From JAJDIA01 sp031555505 (GTDB lineage Bacteria; Bacteroidota; Bacteroidia; Bacteroidales; Tannerellaceae), in assembly GCA_031555505.1 (NCBI GenBank), contig JAVBUH010000016.1:1-42806 (forward strand): DNA of 42,806 bases. Direction: 5' to 3'. The position numbers were made by a program, and so were the translations under genes. Below, one piece after another: positions 24,118-33,167 of the stretch; position 1 is the stretch's first letter, and each line of letters opens with the position of its first letter. The notes below the pieces were generated by a model. That model ran no database searches, had not been told where the DNA came from, and saw only the letters and a list, made by a program, of their open reading frames with translations.

Positions 24118-25836
24118 TCACCAACCGCCGCCACCACCGCCACCACCACCTCCGCCCGAGAAACCGCCACCACCACTGCCGGAACTCCAACTTCCTCCCG
24201 ATGAGGAAGAAGACGACAATGCATGATCGATACGGGCATTGCTTACTGAAGAGATGAACGAAGCAGCCAATGCACCACACGCCAAAGGCTGGGAACCCTT
24301 ATACCAATCCGGGGTATAGTTGTAGCGCTTGAGCACTGTCTCGAATTTGTGGCTCCACTCATTCTCCACATCCAGCGCGATGGCGTATGGCAACATCCGT
24401 TCGAATAATTCGGGCGTATGTTCAGGTGGCGTGAGCAAGTTCAGACGATGTTCCTCGGCTGTCTTGAGGTACATCCGGAAACCCTCCAATGCTGCCGAAA
24501 CGGTAGCGCCCAAAGGCGTGGGCGCTTTAATCAGCCAGACGTAGAAAGCATATATAACCGAAACGATGAACACCAAACCCAGGGATATCACGAAGATATA
24601 CCTGCCGGCGCCGGTATCCGACGGGCTTATCAGGATGTAAAGCACTAACGCGGCCACAGCCACAAGACCGCCCCAACCGATAAACTTAAGATTCCGGAGA
24701 TAGTAATCCGTCAGATCCACCTTCGAGGAAAGGGCTTTTTCCAACCGGAGTGACGCCTTGGCTATACGCGCATGGTTCTTGTCCGTCACAGCCAATGTTT
24801 GAGAAGATGTAAACAGCGCATCGTATAAGACCTGTTCCTCTTCAGTCAGGGTCGCCACACGAGCCCTCGCCTGCAATGTATATGCTTTGTCTACGCAATC
24901 GATGAGGATAGCCTTTTTTACGGCCATGGAAACCAGGGTGGCAGTAAAAGCCGTGTCGTCGCTCTTCCCTTTATACAGATAGCGAACCAATCCGGCCGAC
25001 CAATCGTACGGCGGACGGAAGGTAGGAATCACCAACGGTTTGCGGGGATCTCGCCCCACTTTGCTCCATGTGATCCAACAATAGATAAGCAAAAGCAGCA
25101 GACACACTCCAGCACCGATCATATGCCCATATTTCTGCCAAAAAAGTTCCATCGCTGTCGGCGGAGCAGGACGTTCAATGATCCCGCGGGGGAAAGAAAC
25201 AGCGACGGTCAGTCCTTCACCCGGAGATAAGGGTGCGGTCGTATGGAAACTCACTGCATTACCCCCATCCTTCACCTCACAGCCTTTCTTTGCCTCAGCG
25301 TATGCACCCGTATAACAATCAGTCCCTGTTGCCGATACTCCCTGCGGCAAGGTGATAGTTGCCGAAGCCTCGTCGATAGCGAAATCCCATTCGTTGCCCG
25401 TCACGTTCCAGTACAATTCGTCGTAATCATCGAAAAATCCCACATGACCGCGACTACTATACGTAATCTCATACGCATATTCACCCGGTGAAAGCAATAC
25501 GTCCCTGTTCCCCACATAAATCACCCGCATATCCCCTTCGCGCTTATTGCGGTAGTCCGACTGACTGCCATTGCATAACACAGAAAGGACTTCGATGCCT
25601 ATTTCCCGTTTATTTCCGTTGCGGTCGGTACGGGTAAGAGGCAAGCGACGCACGATACCGCGCTTGATTTGTTCGCCGGATGCATATACCCTGATATGCT
25701 CCGTGACAACCACCGTACCGTCGGCAGCGATCACCACATCCGAATGAAACGAAAGAATCTGCTCGGCAACAGGCTGTTGTCCGTAGGCAACCGATCCGAG
25801 CAGCAGTATTAACAAACACCATATACGCTTCACCAT
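24118..25836 (-). CDS. DUF2207 membrane protein with glycine-rich C-terminus, 572 aa
   Basis: Signal peptide (about residues 1-20), then an extracytoplasmic beta-rich DUF2207 domain (about 25-225). A membrane helix at about 235-255 is followed by a cytoplasmic region, two more helices (about 390-430), a cytoplasmic domain, and a low-complexity tail of Ser then Gly residues (SSGSGGGGFSGGGG and onward). This architecture and the tail are typical of DUF2207 (YciQ-like) proteins. It begins 5 bases after the LemA gene, the common pairing for this family. Molecular function unknown; an envelope role is likely. Confidence 0.9.
   Translation of the reverse strand: MVKRIWCLLILLLGSVAYGQQPVAEQILSFHSDVVIAADGTVVVTEHIRVYASGEQIKRGIVRRLPLTRTDRNGNKREIGIEVLSVLCNGSQSDYRNKREGDMRVIYVGNRDVLLSPGEYAYEITYSSRGHVGFFDDYDELYWNVTGNEWDFAIDEASATITLPQGVSATGTDCYTGAYAEAKKGCEVKDGGNAVSFHTTAPLSPGEGLTVAVSFPRGIIERPAPPTAMELFWQKYGHMIGAGVCLLLLLIYCWITWSKVGRDPRKPLVIPTFRPPYDWSAGLVRYLYKGKSDDTAFTATLVSMAVKKAILIDCVDKAYTLQARARVATLTEEEQVLYDALFTSSQTLAVTDKNHARIAKASLRLEKALSSKVDLTDYYLRNLKFIGWGGLVAVAALVLYILISPSDTGAGRYIFVISLGLVFIVSVIYAFYVWLIKAPTPLGATVSAALEGFRMYLKTAEEHRLNLLTPPEHTPELFERMLPYAIALDVENEWSHKFETVLKRYNYTPDWYKGSQPLACGALAASFISSVSNARIDHALSSSSSSGGSWSSGSGGGGFSGGGGGGGGGGGW
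24121..24175 (-). repeat. GGN-codon simple repeat encoding the Gly tail of the DUF2207 protein
   Basis: On the coding strand almost every codon is GGN in this stretch, interrupted by a few Ser/Phe/Trp codons. Such tracts can slip in replication, but the varied third bases make this one fairly stable. Confidence 0.6.
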
Positions 25837-25841
25837 AGCCG

Positions 25842-26396
25842 TCAGAGTTTGATTCCGGGAAGTTTTGTCTCGGCTGTATCGACGGCAAAGAAGAGCCCTT
25901 TCTTAAACCCGAAGAGGGAACCGATCATATTCGACGGAAAACTCTCCAGCGCGATATTGTTTTCCCTCACGGTACCATTGTAATAGCGTCGCGCCGATGC
26001 CAGATCGTCTTCCAACTCCGACAGCTGCTGTTGCAGGTGCAGGAAATTGGCGTTCGCTTTCAGGTCGGGATAACGTTCGCCCACCACTACCAGGTTACCC
26101 ATCGCACGGCCAAGGGCGGTTTCCGAATCCAGCCGTTGCTGCAGGTCGGGAGCCTGCATAGCCTGAGTACGGTAACGTGTAACCTGTTCAAGGGTATGCT
26201 GCTCATGGGTGGCATATCCTTTGACGATCTCAACCAGGTTGGGCACGAGGTCGAAGCGCCTCTTGAGAAACACGTCGATAGCGCTCCACGCTTCCCGCAT
26301 CCGGTTCTTGTTCCGGACCAGTTTGTTATAAATGACGATCAGCGCCAGTGCCAGAAGCAGCGCTGCCGCAAGTACAGCCAGAAGTGTATGATTCAT
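25842..26396 (-). CDS. LemA family protein, 184 aa
   Basis: An N-terminal membrane anchor (about residues 4-24) with a short outside tail is followed by a long helical domain. It contains the family landmarks YNKLVRNKNRMREAWSAIDV, LKRRFDLVPNLVEIVKGYA and NIALESFPSNMIGSLFGFK. Length matches the family (about 185-200). It forms an operon with the DUF2207 gene (5-base gap) and lies 15 bases after the DUF5020 stop. Proposed in other bacteria to work with membrane proteins in envelope stress or proteolysis; the role here is unknown. Confidence 0.93.
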   Translation of the reverse strand: MNHTLLAVLAAALLLALALIVIYNKLVRNKNRMREAWSAIDVFLKRRFDLVPNLVEIVKGYATHEQHTLEQVTRYRTQAMQAPDLQQRLDSETALGRAMGNLVVVGERYPDLKANANFLHLQQQLSELEDDLASARRYYNGTVRENNIALESFPSNMIGSLFGFKKGLFFAVDTAETKLPGIKL

Positions 26397-26411
26397 CGGA
26401 TTGACAGATTA

Positions 26412-27113
26412 TTAAAACGTCCATTTGGCAGCGATTGTGGGAAATACGTAGAAGGGAGTACCGGCTCCATAGAAGTTGTTGGAAAGTTCCACTTCACTGC
26501 CAGCGGCGATATGCGGTGTAAAATTATACCAGAACTGCGGTTGCATCAGCAGGATCAGCTTTTTGTCCGACTCACTGCCTGCGCCCGTACGATCTTTATT
26601 CTCCGTCCACCAATCCATAAAACCAGAGAGGGAGAGTTTGTCGCCGAAAAGGTTCCAGTTCCACGTCACCGTCCACTGGATATCATCGCTGTGTTTGCTG
26701 AAGGCGTTGTACTTATAGACCAGGTACGTACCCATAAAAGCCTGTCCCAGTTGGAAGTTGTACGAAGTCCCCAGCAAATACGCATTCGGAATGGCACCGG
26801 GCACACCGTCCACCACACCGCCGTTATACTCCACATGGGCGGCTAGCGGGAAACTCCAGCACTTCAAGTCGCGTGCAATCTCCCAGTACGCCGAATTTAT
26901 AGCCCCCTTACTACCGTCGTAGGTCATGTCGATAAAGGCGAAGGTAGACCCCCATTTATCAGGCTTGAACAGTTCAACCGTACTCAGCAGGAAATTATCC
27001 GGCATATCATCGGGCGCGAATGTGTGACGGGGAACATAGTGCAACTGGACGTTCTGTGCGGATACCACAGCCGACACAACGAGCAGCATGGCCGTGAAGA
27101 TTTTTCTAATCAT
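26412..27113 (-). CDS. DUF5020 outer-membrane beta-barrel protein, 233 aa
   Basis: Signal peptide MIRKIFTAMLLVVSAVVSAQ, then a beta-rich protein with alternating aromatic residues and a terminal phenylalanine (AAKWTF), as in small outer-membrane barrels. The sequence, including STVELFKPDKWGSTFAFIDM, fits my memory of the DUF5020/nucleoside-channel (Tsx)-like group. I took the start at 27113 because it begins the signal peptide; 27125 and 27149 are also in frame, but 27149 lies upstream of the -7 box at 27137. Same strand as LemA, 15-base gap. Confidence 0.8.
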   Translation of the reverse strand: MIRKIFTAMLLVVSAVVSAQNVQLHYVPRHTFAPDDMPDNFLLSTVELFKPDKWGSTFAFIDMTYDGSKGAINSAYWEIARDLKCWSFPLAAHVEYNGGVVDGVPGAIPNAYLLGTSYNFQLGQAFMGTYLVYKYNAFSKHSDDIQWTVTWNWNLFGDKLSLSGFMDWWTENKDRTGAGSESDKKLILLMQPQFWYNFTPHIAAGSEVELSNNFYGAGTPFYVFPTIAAKWTF

Positions 27114-27136
27114 AAGAGTATTCATTAATAAGTCCG

Positions 27137-27144
27137 CAAAGATA
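27137..27144 (-). promoter_or_regulatory. -7 box of the DUF5020-lemA-DUF2207 genes
   Basis: TATCTTTG on the minus strand, 23 bases upstream of the preferred start at 27113. It excludes the longest possible start at 27149. Confidence 0.55.
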
Positions 27145-27188
27145 CGCAATTCTATATACGTATGGTGTCAGGCGCAAGCAAAATCACT

Positions 27189-28238
27189 TCACCTGTTCTG
27201 CTGCCTCCACGCCATCAACAGGGCGATAACCTCCGCATAGTTGGCTGTACCGGCAGGGATGTTATTCCCCTTGAGGTAGAAATTATAGAGTTTGTCCTGC
27301 AACTCGCCGATCCACGGACTGTAGAGGGAATGCCAATGATTGACCTTCGCGTTATACAACTGCCTCACTTCGGGGCGAAGCGTTTCTTTCCAGGCGGCAA
27401 ACTCCTCTTCGGTGAGTGACATATACGCATTACCCAACACATACGAAAGCAGCGAAAGATAGCCGGAGAAACGCATTTCGGGAAGCGGCGAACCGGTACA
27501 GACCAGGTAGGCGCAGAGGTTCGCTTCCGCTTCGTTGCTCACACCGAGCACATGCGCCATCTCGTGGGCGTAGGTGGAAGGGTATTCAACCGGTAACAGG
27601 TCGCGGCTAAAATTGAATTCGGTAAAGAACGGACCCATATAGCCTTTCACACCCACAGCGCTCATCAGGGAGGTGATCAGCATCGGTTTACCCTGTTGGT
27701 AATCACGTGGCTGAAGCAGGTGCAAGACGGGACTCACCATACGGTAACCGTCCTTGACTGCACGGCCTACATTAGCTGCATCAAGGGTCACCTCACAATA
27801 CGCCACATTCAGCGAATCAGTATAAATCGCAAGAAAGGATTGGAATTCAGCCTTCTCATACGCTACCGGTTGTGTATGTGTACGCTGGAAGAAATCCTGG
27901 CGGAAATAATTCAGTCCCCAGGCCAGATAAAACCAAACATACACAAAGGACAGGTATTCAACGATACGAAACAATACTCGTACAAACGGCTTGCGGCGAA
28001 TCAATGCATGCAGCAAGTAAACCACTAACCCCACAATACTACCATAAATAAAGCAATCGCCCACCGAGAACGGAAAAGGCGAAGAGATGCGCGAAAGCAC
28101 TGCCGATACCACTGGATACACCGTCCGGGCATACCACTCTCCCGCCCCATGGATACCCATGATACACCAGACAGCCACCAGCATAACTGCCAATACGCTC
28201 AGTCGGATACCTGTATATTTTCTTCTTTTCTTCTGCAT
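27189..28238 (-). CDS. DUF3810 membrane protein with HExxH motif, 349 aa
   Basis: Three membrane helices in the first 110 residues (about 12-30, 60-80, 90-110), then a domain with HEMAHVLGVSNEAEANL. H225 and H229 with E238 form the zinc-ligand pattern of gluzincin-type metallopeptidases. This fits DUF3810, whose members are thought to be membrane zinc peptidases; activity is inferred. It reads from the -7 box at 28246-28253, only 7 bases from the ATG, so the mRNA is probably near-leaderless. Divergent from a 45-codon ORF. Confidence 0.88.
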   Translation of the reverse strand: MQKKRRKYTGIRLSVLAVMLVAVWCIMGIHGAGEWYARTVYPVVSAVLSRISSPFPFSVGDCFIYGSIVGLVVYLLHALIRRKPFVRVLFRIVEYLSFVYVWFYLAWGLNYFRQDFFQRTHTQPVAYEKAEFQSFLAIYTDSLNVAYCEVTLDAANVGRAVKDGYRMVSPVLHLLQPRDYQQGKPMLITSLMSAVGVKGYMGPFFTEFNFSRDLLPVEYPSTYAHEMAHVLGVSNEAEANLCAYLVCTGSPLPEMRFSGYLSLLSYVLGNAYMSLTEEEFAAWKETLRPEVRQLYNAKVNHWHSLYSPWIGELQDKLYNFYLKGNNIPAGTANYAEVIALLMAWRQQNR

Positions 28239-28245
28239 GGAAGGC

Positions 28246-28253
28246 CAAAGATA
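28246..28253 (-). promoter_or_regulatory. -7 box of the DUF3810 gene, 7 bases from the start codon
   Basis: TATCTTTG on the minus strand at only 7 bases from the ATG at 28238. The back-to-back box on the plus strand is 12 bases away. Confidence 0.6.
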
Positions 28254-28265
28254 AGACTTTTCATC

Positions 28266-28273
28266 TATTTTTG
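28266..28273 (+). promoter_or_regulatory. -7 box in front of the 45-codon ORF
   Basis: TATTTTTG fits TAnnTTTG and ends 8 bases before the ATG at 28282. Paired head to head with the DUF3810 box. Confidence 0.5.
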
Positions 28274-28281
28274 TCTTTCGT

Positions 28282-28419
28282 ATGAAAAACGAACTATTCC
28301 ACTTCGACTACAAACTCAAACCCGGCCACCTCACCACCCGCAACGCCATCCGCATCCTCGAACTCAACGGCTACCCCGAAGAGATAATCCGCGAAGCCCG
28401 CCAGCAAGCCGGACAATAA
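28282..28419 (+). CDS. 45-aa ORF resembling the C-terminal end of MutS-related proteins
   Basis: The protein begins MKNELFHFDYKLKPG, has its centre around TTRNAIRILELNGYPEEII, and ends in QQAGQ. The pattern FDYKLKPG followed by NAI.ILE..GYP..I...A is what I recall from the last ~35 residues of MutS-like mismatch-repair ATPases of Bacteroidota, after the ATPase core. The rest of the gene is absent: the DUF3810 gene starts just upstream on the other strand. A -7 box ends 8 bases before the ATG. It may be a leftover of a deleted mutS paralogue or a retained microprotein. Confidence 0.5.
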   Translation: MKNELFHFDYKLKPGHLTTRNAIRILELNGYPEEIIREARQQAGQ

Positions 28420-28445
28420 CCACATGCCCTCCTCCACGGAAACAA

Positions 28446-28496
28446 CCGATTTTCACCCTTTCAATTGTTTTCATATCCGACAAACATGAAAATCGG
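28446..28496. repeat. Inverted repeat in the gap after metH
   Basis: CCGATTTTCA at 28446-28455 pairs with TGAAAATCGG at 28487-28496 around a 31-base loop. It lies about 50 bases past the metH stop (28549). There is no good T-run, so it is only a weak terminator candidate. Confidence 0.4.
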
Positions 28497-28548
28497 ACAG
28501 CATAGTCTCATTCTGACAGGGACGTGCAAAGGTCATCACAAAGCCCGT

Positions 28549-31500
28549 TTATACGACATGCCGGCTCAATACCTTGCGCAGGGTCTCTTCGGGCAGTCCG
28601 CGACGTTGGGCGTAGTCAGTCAACTGTGCCTGGTCAATGGTGCCGATCATAAAGTAGTACGATTGCGGGTGTGCGATATACAGACCACTGACGGAGGCCG
28701 TTGGGATCATCATGCCATTCTCAGTGAGGCTGACGCCGATACGGGAAAGGTCAAGCAGTTGGTCGAGCACATGATTCATCCACTGGTCGGGAATCGACGG
28801 ATAACCGACGGCGGGACGGATACCCTTGTAATCAACCTTGAGGAGTTCAGGGACGGTCAGCGATTCGTCAGGTGCATATCCCCAATACTCCTTACGCACT
28901 TTTTCGTGCAGGTATTCGGCAGTGGCTTCGGCCAGGCGGTCGGTGAGCGTTTGCAGGAGGATGAGGCCGTAGCTGTCGCCCGTTTTCTCCATTTCATCGC
29001 GCAAATAGTCTGTCCCGGCGCCGGCGGTGACGGCAAAGGCGCCTACATAGTCGGGGCGGCTTTCACTGGCTGGCATCACGAAGTCGGAAAGGGATTTATA
29101 GACTTTGTCTTCATTGATCACCTGCTGGCGCAGCATCGGAAAGTCCACATCGCTTATACGGATCGTATCTCCGATACTGTTGGCGGGGAAGATACCATAC
29201 ACAGCCTTGCAGTATTCGGCCTTCATATCCACAAAGCGTTGTAGCATGCGTTGGGCATCTTTATACAACTGCATGGCTTCGGATGCCTTCGCGCGATCCG
29301 CTTCCGGGAAACCTGCCAGCCAGGAGGCGCGACAACTGTCGCAACCGTGCAAAGAGGCGATTTCACCGTACTTTCCGCTTAACTTCCAGGCATGGAAGAA
29401 AAACGTCCAACTGATATAGGGTATAATCTCTTCAATAGGAATATGAGGTAACACCTGAATACCCGTCTTATTAGGAACGGTGGGTATATATTGCTTCCAA
29501 TCAATCACAAAGCCTTTCGAGCGTGCTTCCGCCAGGGACACATGCAGGACGACTTTCTTCTTCATCGACTGACGCAGCCATTCCTGTTCTTCGCGCAGGT
29601 CTTTCACAAACTCGTCTCGCGTTTCCGGATTGAGATAGCGGTTGGCGATCAACGGGTTCTGAGAGGCATCGAGCACATGGAACACCGGATGGTCGTAGCA
29701 CGGGGCGATCTTCACTGCCGTATGCAGCTTCGAAGTCGTGGCGCCGCCCACCATGATGGGTGTGGTTAGTCCCACCTTCCGCATCTCGGCAGCCACATGC
29801 GCCATTTCTTCGAGGGACGGCGTAATGAGTCCCGACAGGCAAAGGAAGTCGGGCTTCTCTTCGATTACTTTCTTGATGATCACCTCCGAAGGCACCATCA
29901 CGCCAAGGTCTATCACCTCGTAATTATTACAGGCAAGCACGATGGAAACGATGTTTTTGCCAATATCATGCACATCGCCCTTGACGGTAGCGAAGACTAC
30001 CTTACCGGCCTTGGTCAGTCCCGATACCGACTGCTCAGTCTCGATGGCGGGTTGCAGGATAGCAACGGCTTTTTTCATCGTACGCGCCGTCTTGACCACC
30101 TGCGGGAGGAACATCTTTCCGGCGCCAAACAGATCGCCCACCTTGTTCATCCCGGCCATTAGCGGACCGTCGATGATATCCACCGCACGGGGGTAGTGCG
30201 CAAGGGCTTCGGCCAGATCATCTTCCAGACAGTCGCCCAGTCCTTTCACGAGGGCGTGTTGCAGGCGCTGATCCAACGGCAGCGCACGCCATTCGTCCTG
30301 TTTTTCTTCTTTGGCACCGGCCTTCTGCACCTGCATCTGCTGGGCATGCCCCAGGAGTTCTTCGGCGGCATCGGGGCGGCGGTTCAGGATCACATCTTCC
30401 AGCAAGGTACGGAAAGACGGTTCAATATCATCATACAATACGGATGTAGAAGGGTTCACAATCCCCATATCCATTCCCTTACCGATGGCATGGTAGAGGA
30501 AGACGGCGTGCATGGCTTCACGCAGGTAGTCGTTACCGCGGAAAGAGAACGACAGATTGCTTACCCCACCGCTCACTTTAGCGCCCGGCAGATTCGTTTT
30601 GATCCATTCCACCGCACGGATGAAAGCAAGGCCATAACTGTTGTGCTCCTCGATCCCGGTGGCAATCGCCAGTATATTAGGGTCGAAGATGATATCCTGT
30701 GGCGGCACACCCGCCTGTGTTGTCAACAATTGGTAAGCACGGGAGCAGATTTCGGCCTTACGCTCAAAACTATCCGCTTGCCCCTTTTCATCGAAGGCCA
30801 TCACCACCATGGCCGCTCCCAATTGGCGGATACGGCGGGCTCTACCAAGAAATACCTCTTCCCCTTCTTTCAGGGAGATGGAGTTGACGATGCTTTTCCC
30901 CTGCATACACATCAATCCCTGTTCGATCACATCCCAACGTGACGAGTCGATCATCACAGGCACACGGGCGATATCCGGTTCGGAAGTGATCAAATGGAGG
31001 AAAGTAGTCATTTCCTTCACCGCATCCAGCATGCCTTCGTCCATATTGATGTCGATCACCTGCGCGCCATCTTCCACCTGTTTGCGGGCAATGGTGAGCG
31101 CTTCTTCGTAGTTGCCTTCCTTAATGAGGCGGAGGAATTTGCGGGAACCGGCCACATTGCAGCGTTCGCCGATATTGATAAAGTTGTTTTCCGTTTTCAC
31201 TTCGAGCAACTGGAGGCCGGAGAGCCAAAGGTTCTTCGATGCAGGTACCGGTTGATGCGGTTTAACACCACGCACCAGTTCGGGATAACGGGCAATATGC
31301 GCCGGTGTGGTACCGCAGCAACCGCCTACGATATTGACCAAGCCTTCGTTTACAAAGGTGCGGATATGCGACGCCATCGTTTCCGGCGTTTCATCATAAG
31401 CGCCGAGGCTGTTGGGCAGCCCGGCGTTGGGATGAGCGCTGATAAAATAGGGCGCCAGGGCAGCCAGTTCGTGTAGCCAGGGCAACATATCGGAGGCTCC

Positions 31501-32250
31501 GAACGAGCAGTTGAGCCCGATGCTCACGATACGGGTATGTTGTACGGAAGCCAGAAAGGCATCCAGTGTTTGTCCCGACAGTGTACGTCCGCCCTGGGAT
31601 GCCAGCGTGATGGAAAGCATCACAGGGAGGTCCAGCGCGCGTTCCGTAAGCACAGCATCGGCCGCTTCAAGGCCGGCCTTCGCATTCAGTGTATCAAACG
31701 TAGTTTCGAAAAGCAGGATATCCACACCACCGTCGATCAACCCCTCGACCTGTTCCTTGTAGGTATGGTACATATCCATATAGGTAACGGCACGGTAGGC
31801 CGGATCGTTCACATCCGGGCTCATGGAAGCTGTCTTGTTGGTAGGGCCGATGGAACCGGCTACCCAGACTTCCCGTTCCGGATGTTCGGCCATAAACGCA
31901 TCGGCCACTTCGCGTCCGAGGCGGGCGGCTTCACAGTTCATCTCCGGAACAAGTTCTTGCATGCCGTAGTCGGCCATGGATATAGCGTTGGCATTGAACG
32001 TATTGGTAGAGAATATATCAGCGCCTGCGTCGAGATACTGGCGGTGGATCGTACGGATCACATCCGGACGGGTGAGCGAAAGGAGGTCGTTGTTTCCCTT
32101 CAGGTGTCCGGGGAAATGGGCAAAGCGCTCGCCCCGATAGTCTTGTTCCGTTAAGTTGTATCCCTGGATCATCGTACCCATCCCTCCGTCCAGGATCAGG
32201 ATGCGTTGGTTCAGGGAGTGTATGAATGATTCTTTTCCCATGTCTGACAT
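28549..32250 (-). CDS. metH: Cobalamin-dependent methionine synthase, 1233 aa
   Basis: Transfers a methyl group from methyltetrahydrofolate to homocysteine through B12. All four modules are present. The homocysteine domain has the zinc cysteines C248 (LNCSFGA) and C311/C312 (GGCCGTTP). The folate domain (about 355-610) includes NIGERCNVAGSRKFLRLI. The B12 domain has the axial histidine H761 in GDVHDIGKN. The C-terminal reactivation domain (about 910-1233) includes RPAVGYPSIPDQ. Length matches E. coli MetH. The first codons overlap the end of the upstream membrane-protein gene by 40 bases (31 if the ATG at 32241 is used). No B12 riboswitch is visible ahead of it. Confidence 0.98.
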   Translation of the reverse strand: MSDMGKESFIHSLNQRILILDGGMGTMIQGYNLTEQDYRGERFAHFPGHLKGNNDLLSLTRPDVIRTIHRQYLDAGADIFSTNTFNANAISMADYGMQELVPEMNCEAARLGREVADAFMAEHPEREVWVAGSIGPTNKTASMSPDVNDPAYRAVTYMDMYHTYKEQVEGLIDGGVDILLFETTFDTLNAKAGLEAADAVLTERALDLPVMLSITLASQGGRTLSGQTLDAFLASVQHTRIVSIGLNCSFGASDMLPWLHELAALAPYFISAHPNAGLPNSLGAYDETPETMASHIRTFVNEGLVNIVGGCCGTTPAHIARYPELVRGVKPHQPVPASKNLWLSGLQLLEVKTENNFINIGERCNVAGSRKFLRLIKEGNYEEALTIARKQVEDGAQVIDINMDEGMLDAVKEMTTFLHLITSEPDIARVPVMIDSSRWDVIEQGLMCMQGKSIVNSISLKEGEEVFLGRARRIRQLGAAMVVMAFDEKGQADSFERKAEICSRAYQLLTTQAGVPPQDIIFDPNILAIATGIEEHNSYGLAFIRAVEWIKTNLPGAKVSGGVSNLSFSFRGNDYLREAMHAVFLYHAIGKGMDMGIVNPSTSVLYDDIEPSFRTLLEDVILNRRPDAAEELLGHAQQMQVQKAGAKEEKQDEWRALPLDQRLQHALVKGLGDCLEDDLAEALAHYPRAVDIIDGPLMAGMNKVGDLFGAGKMFLPQVVKTARTMKKAVAILQPAIETEQSVSGLTKAGKVVFATVKGDVHDIGKNIVSIVLACNNYEVIDLGVMVPSEVIIKKVIEEKPDFLCLSGLITPSLEEMAHVAAEMRKVGLTTPIMVGGATTSKLHTAVKIAPCYDHPVFHVLDASQNPLIANRYLNPETRDEFVKDLREEQEWLRQSMKKKVVLHVSLAEARSKGFVIDWKQYIPTVPNKTGIQVLPHIPIEEIIPYISWTFFFHAWKLSGKYGEIASLHGCDSCRASWLAGFPEADRAKASEAMQLYKDAQRMLQRFVDMKAEYCKAVYGIFPANSIGDTIRISDVDFPMLRQQVINEDKVYKSLSDFVMPASESRPDYVGAFAVTAGAGTDYLRDEMEKTGDSYGLILLQTLTDRLAEATAEYLHEKVRKEYWGYAPDESLTVPELLKVDYKGIRPAVGYPSIPDQWMNHVLDQLLDLSRIGVSLTENGMMIPTASVSGLYIAHPQSYYFMIGTIDQAQLTDYAQRRGLPEETLRKVLSRHVV

Positions 32251-33164
32251 TTTATATATTCATAGCCCCGGCGCGTCCATACTACCGTGATGGCAAAGAA
32301 CAGGCGGGTAACGATTATCCACAAAGCCGGTATCCCGATGGCCACAAAGATAAGTGTGTCTTCCAGCAACGAATGGCTCATGGCCAAGTGGTGGTTGAGC
32401 AGGTTACCGTCGTGATACGACAGTTTCTTCTGTTCCATCTGCTCCATCATGATAGCCCCCCCGTAGGCCAATCCTACCAGGTTGCCCACCAACCACAGGA
32501 AGGCGGCATCTTTCGGCAATCCGAACAGGCGCATCAGTGGGGCGAACACAGCCGAGAGCCCTTTCATCAGTTTGAACTCCTCCAGCACATAGTGCAGGAT
32601 CATCAGGGCCGTCACAATCCAGATAATGGTAAAGACCACCTGTAGGGAGCTGAAGAACCATAGCGTGACCACTTCCCACAAGCTGTCGCATTCGGCAGCG
32701 CTGGCGGCAGTACCTACCGTTCCCCACCCTTCCAAGGGCATCACCAGGTTGAGGCTGAAAGCGACCACAAATGCCAGGCAGATACGCAACGCCGTCATCC
32801 CCCAGAATGAAGAGCCTGTCCGTGCCTGTACAGACGATTCCACCACCAGGTTGTGTGCCACCAGGCACATAACGGCCAGGATCGTAGCCTCCCGCAGTCC
32901 TAACGACATGGAAGTGATCAAGGCAATGGGTGCATAGAGCGGACAGAACACACTGGTGATAAACACGATAGCCGTCTCTCCCGGTAGTCCGATCAGTGAA
33001 AAGACCGGTTCGAGCAATGCCGAGAACTTCTCCAGCCAACCCGAATATTGCAGCAAGCGTACCAACAGGGAGATGGGCAGAATGATCTTCAGTAACCACA
33101 GACAGGTGCGGCCGGCTTTCGGCAACGCCCGTTTCACACACAACCAGATGCGGGATAGTATCAT
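32211..33164 (-). CDS. Nucleoside-recognition (gate) domain membrane protein, 317 aa
   Basis: Polytopic protein with about seven hydrophobic segments. The sequences LLEPVFSLIGLPGETAIVFI (about 51-70) and LSAVFAPLMRLFGLPKDAAFL (about 200-220) are the paired gate motifs of the nucleoside-recognition family, which includes the SpmA/SpmB spore maturation and FeoB/NupC-type gates. Substrate unknown. It lies 3 bases after smpB and overlaps metH by 40 bases, so transcription and probably translation are coupled. Confidence 0.8.
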   Translation of the reverse strand: MILSRIWLCVKRALPKAGRTCLWLLKIILPISLLVRLLQYSGWLEKFSALLEPVFSLIGLPGETAIVFITSVFCPLYAPIALITSMSLGLREATILAVMCLVAHNLVVESSVQARTGSSFWGMTALRICLAFVVAFSLNLVMPLEGWGTVGTAASAAECDSLWEVVTLWFFSSLQVVFTIIWIVTALMILHYVLEEFKLMKGLSAVFAPLMRLFGLPKDAAFLWLVGNLVGLAYGGAIMMEQMEQKKLSYHDGNLLNHHLAMSHSLLEDTLIFVAIGIPALWIIVTRLFFAITVVWTRRGYEYIKCQTWEKNHSYTP

Positions 33165-33167
33165 ACG

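Noticed and set aside
30196..30942. 248-codon plus-strand frame in metH
   Set aside because: Antisense to intact MetH domains; no start context or domain.
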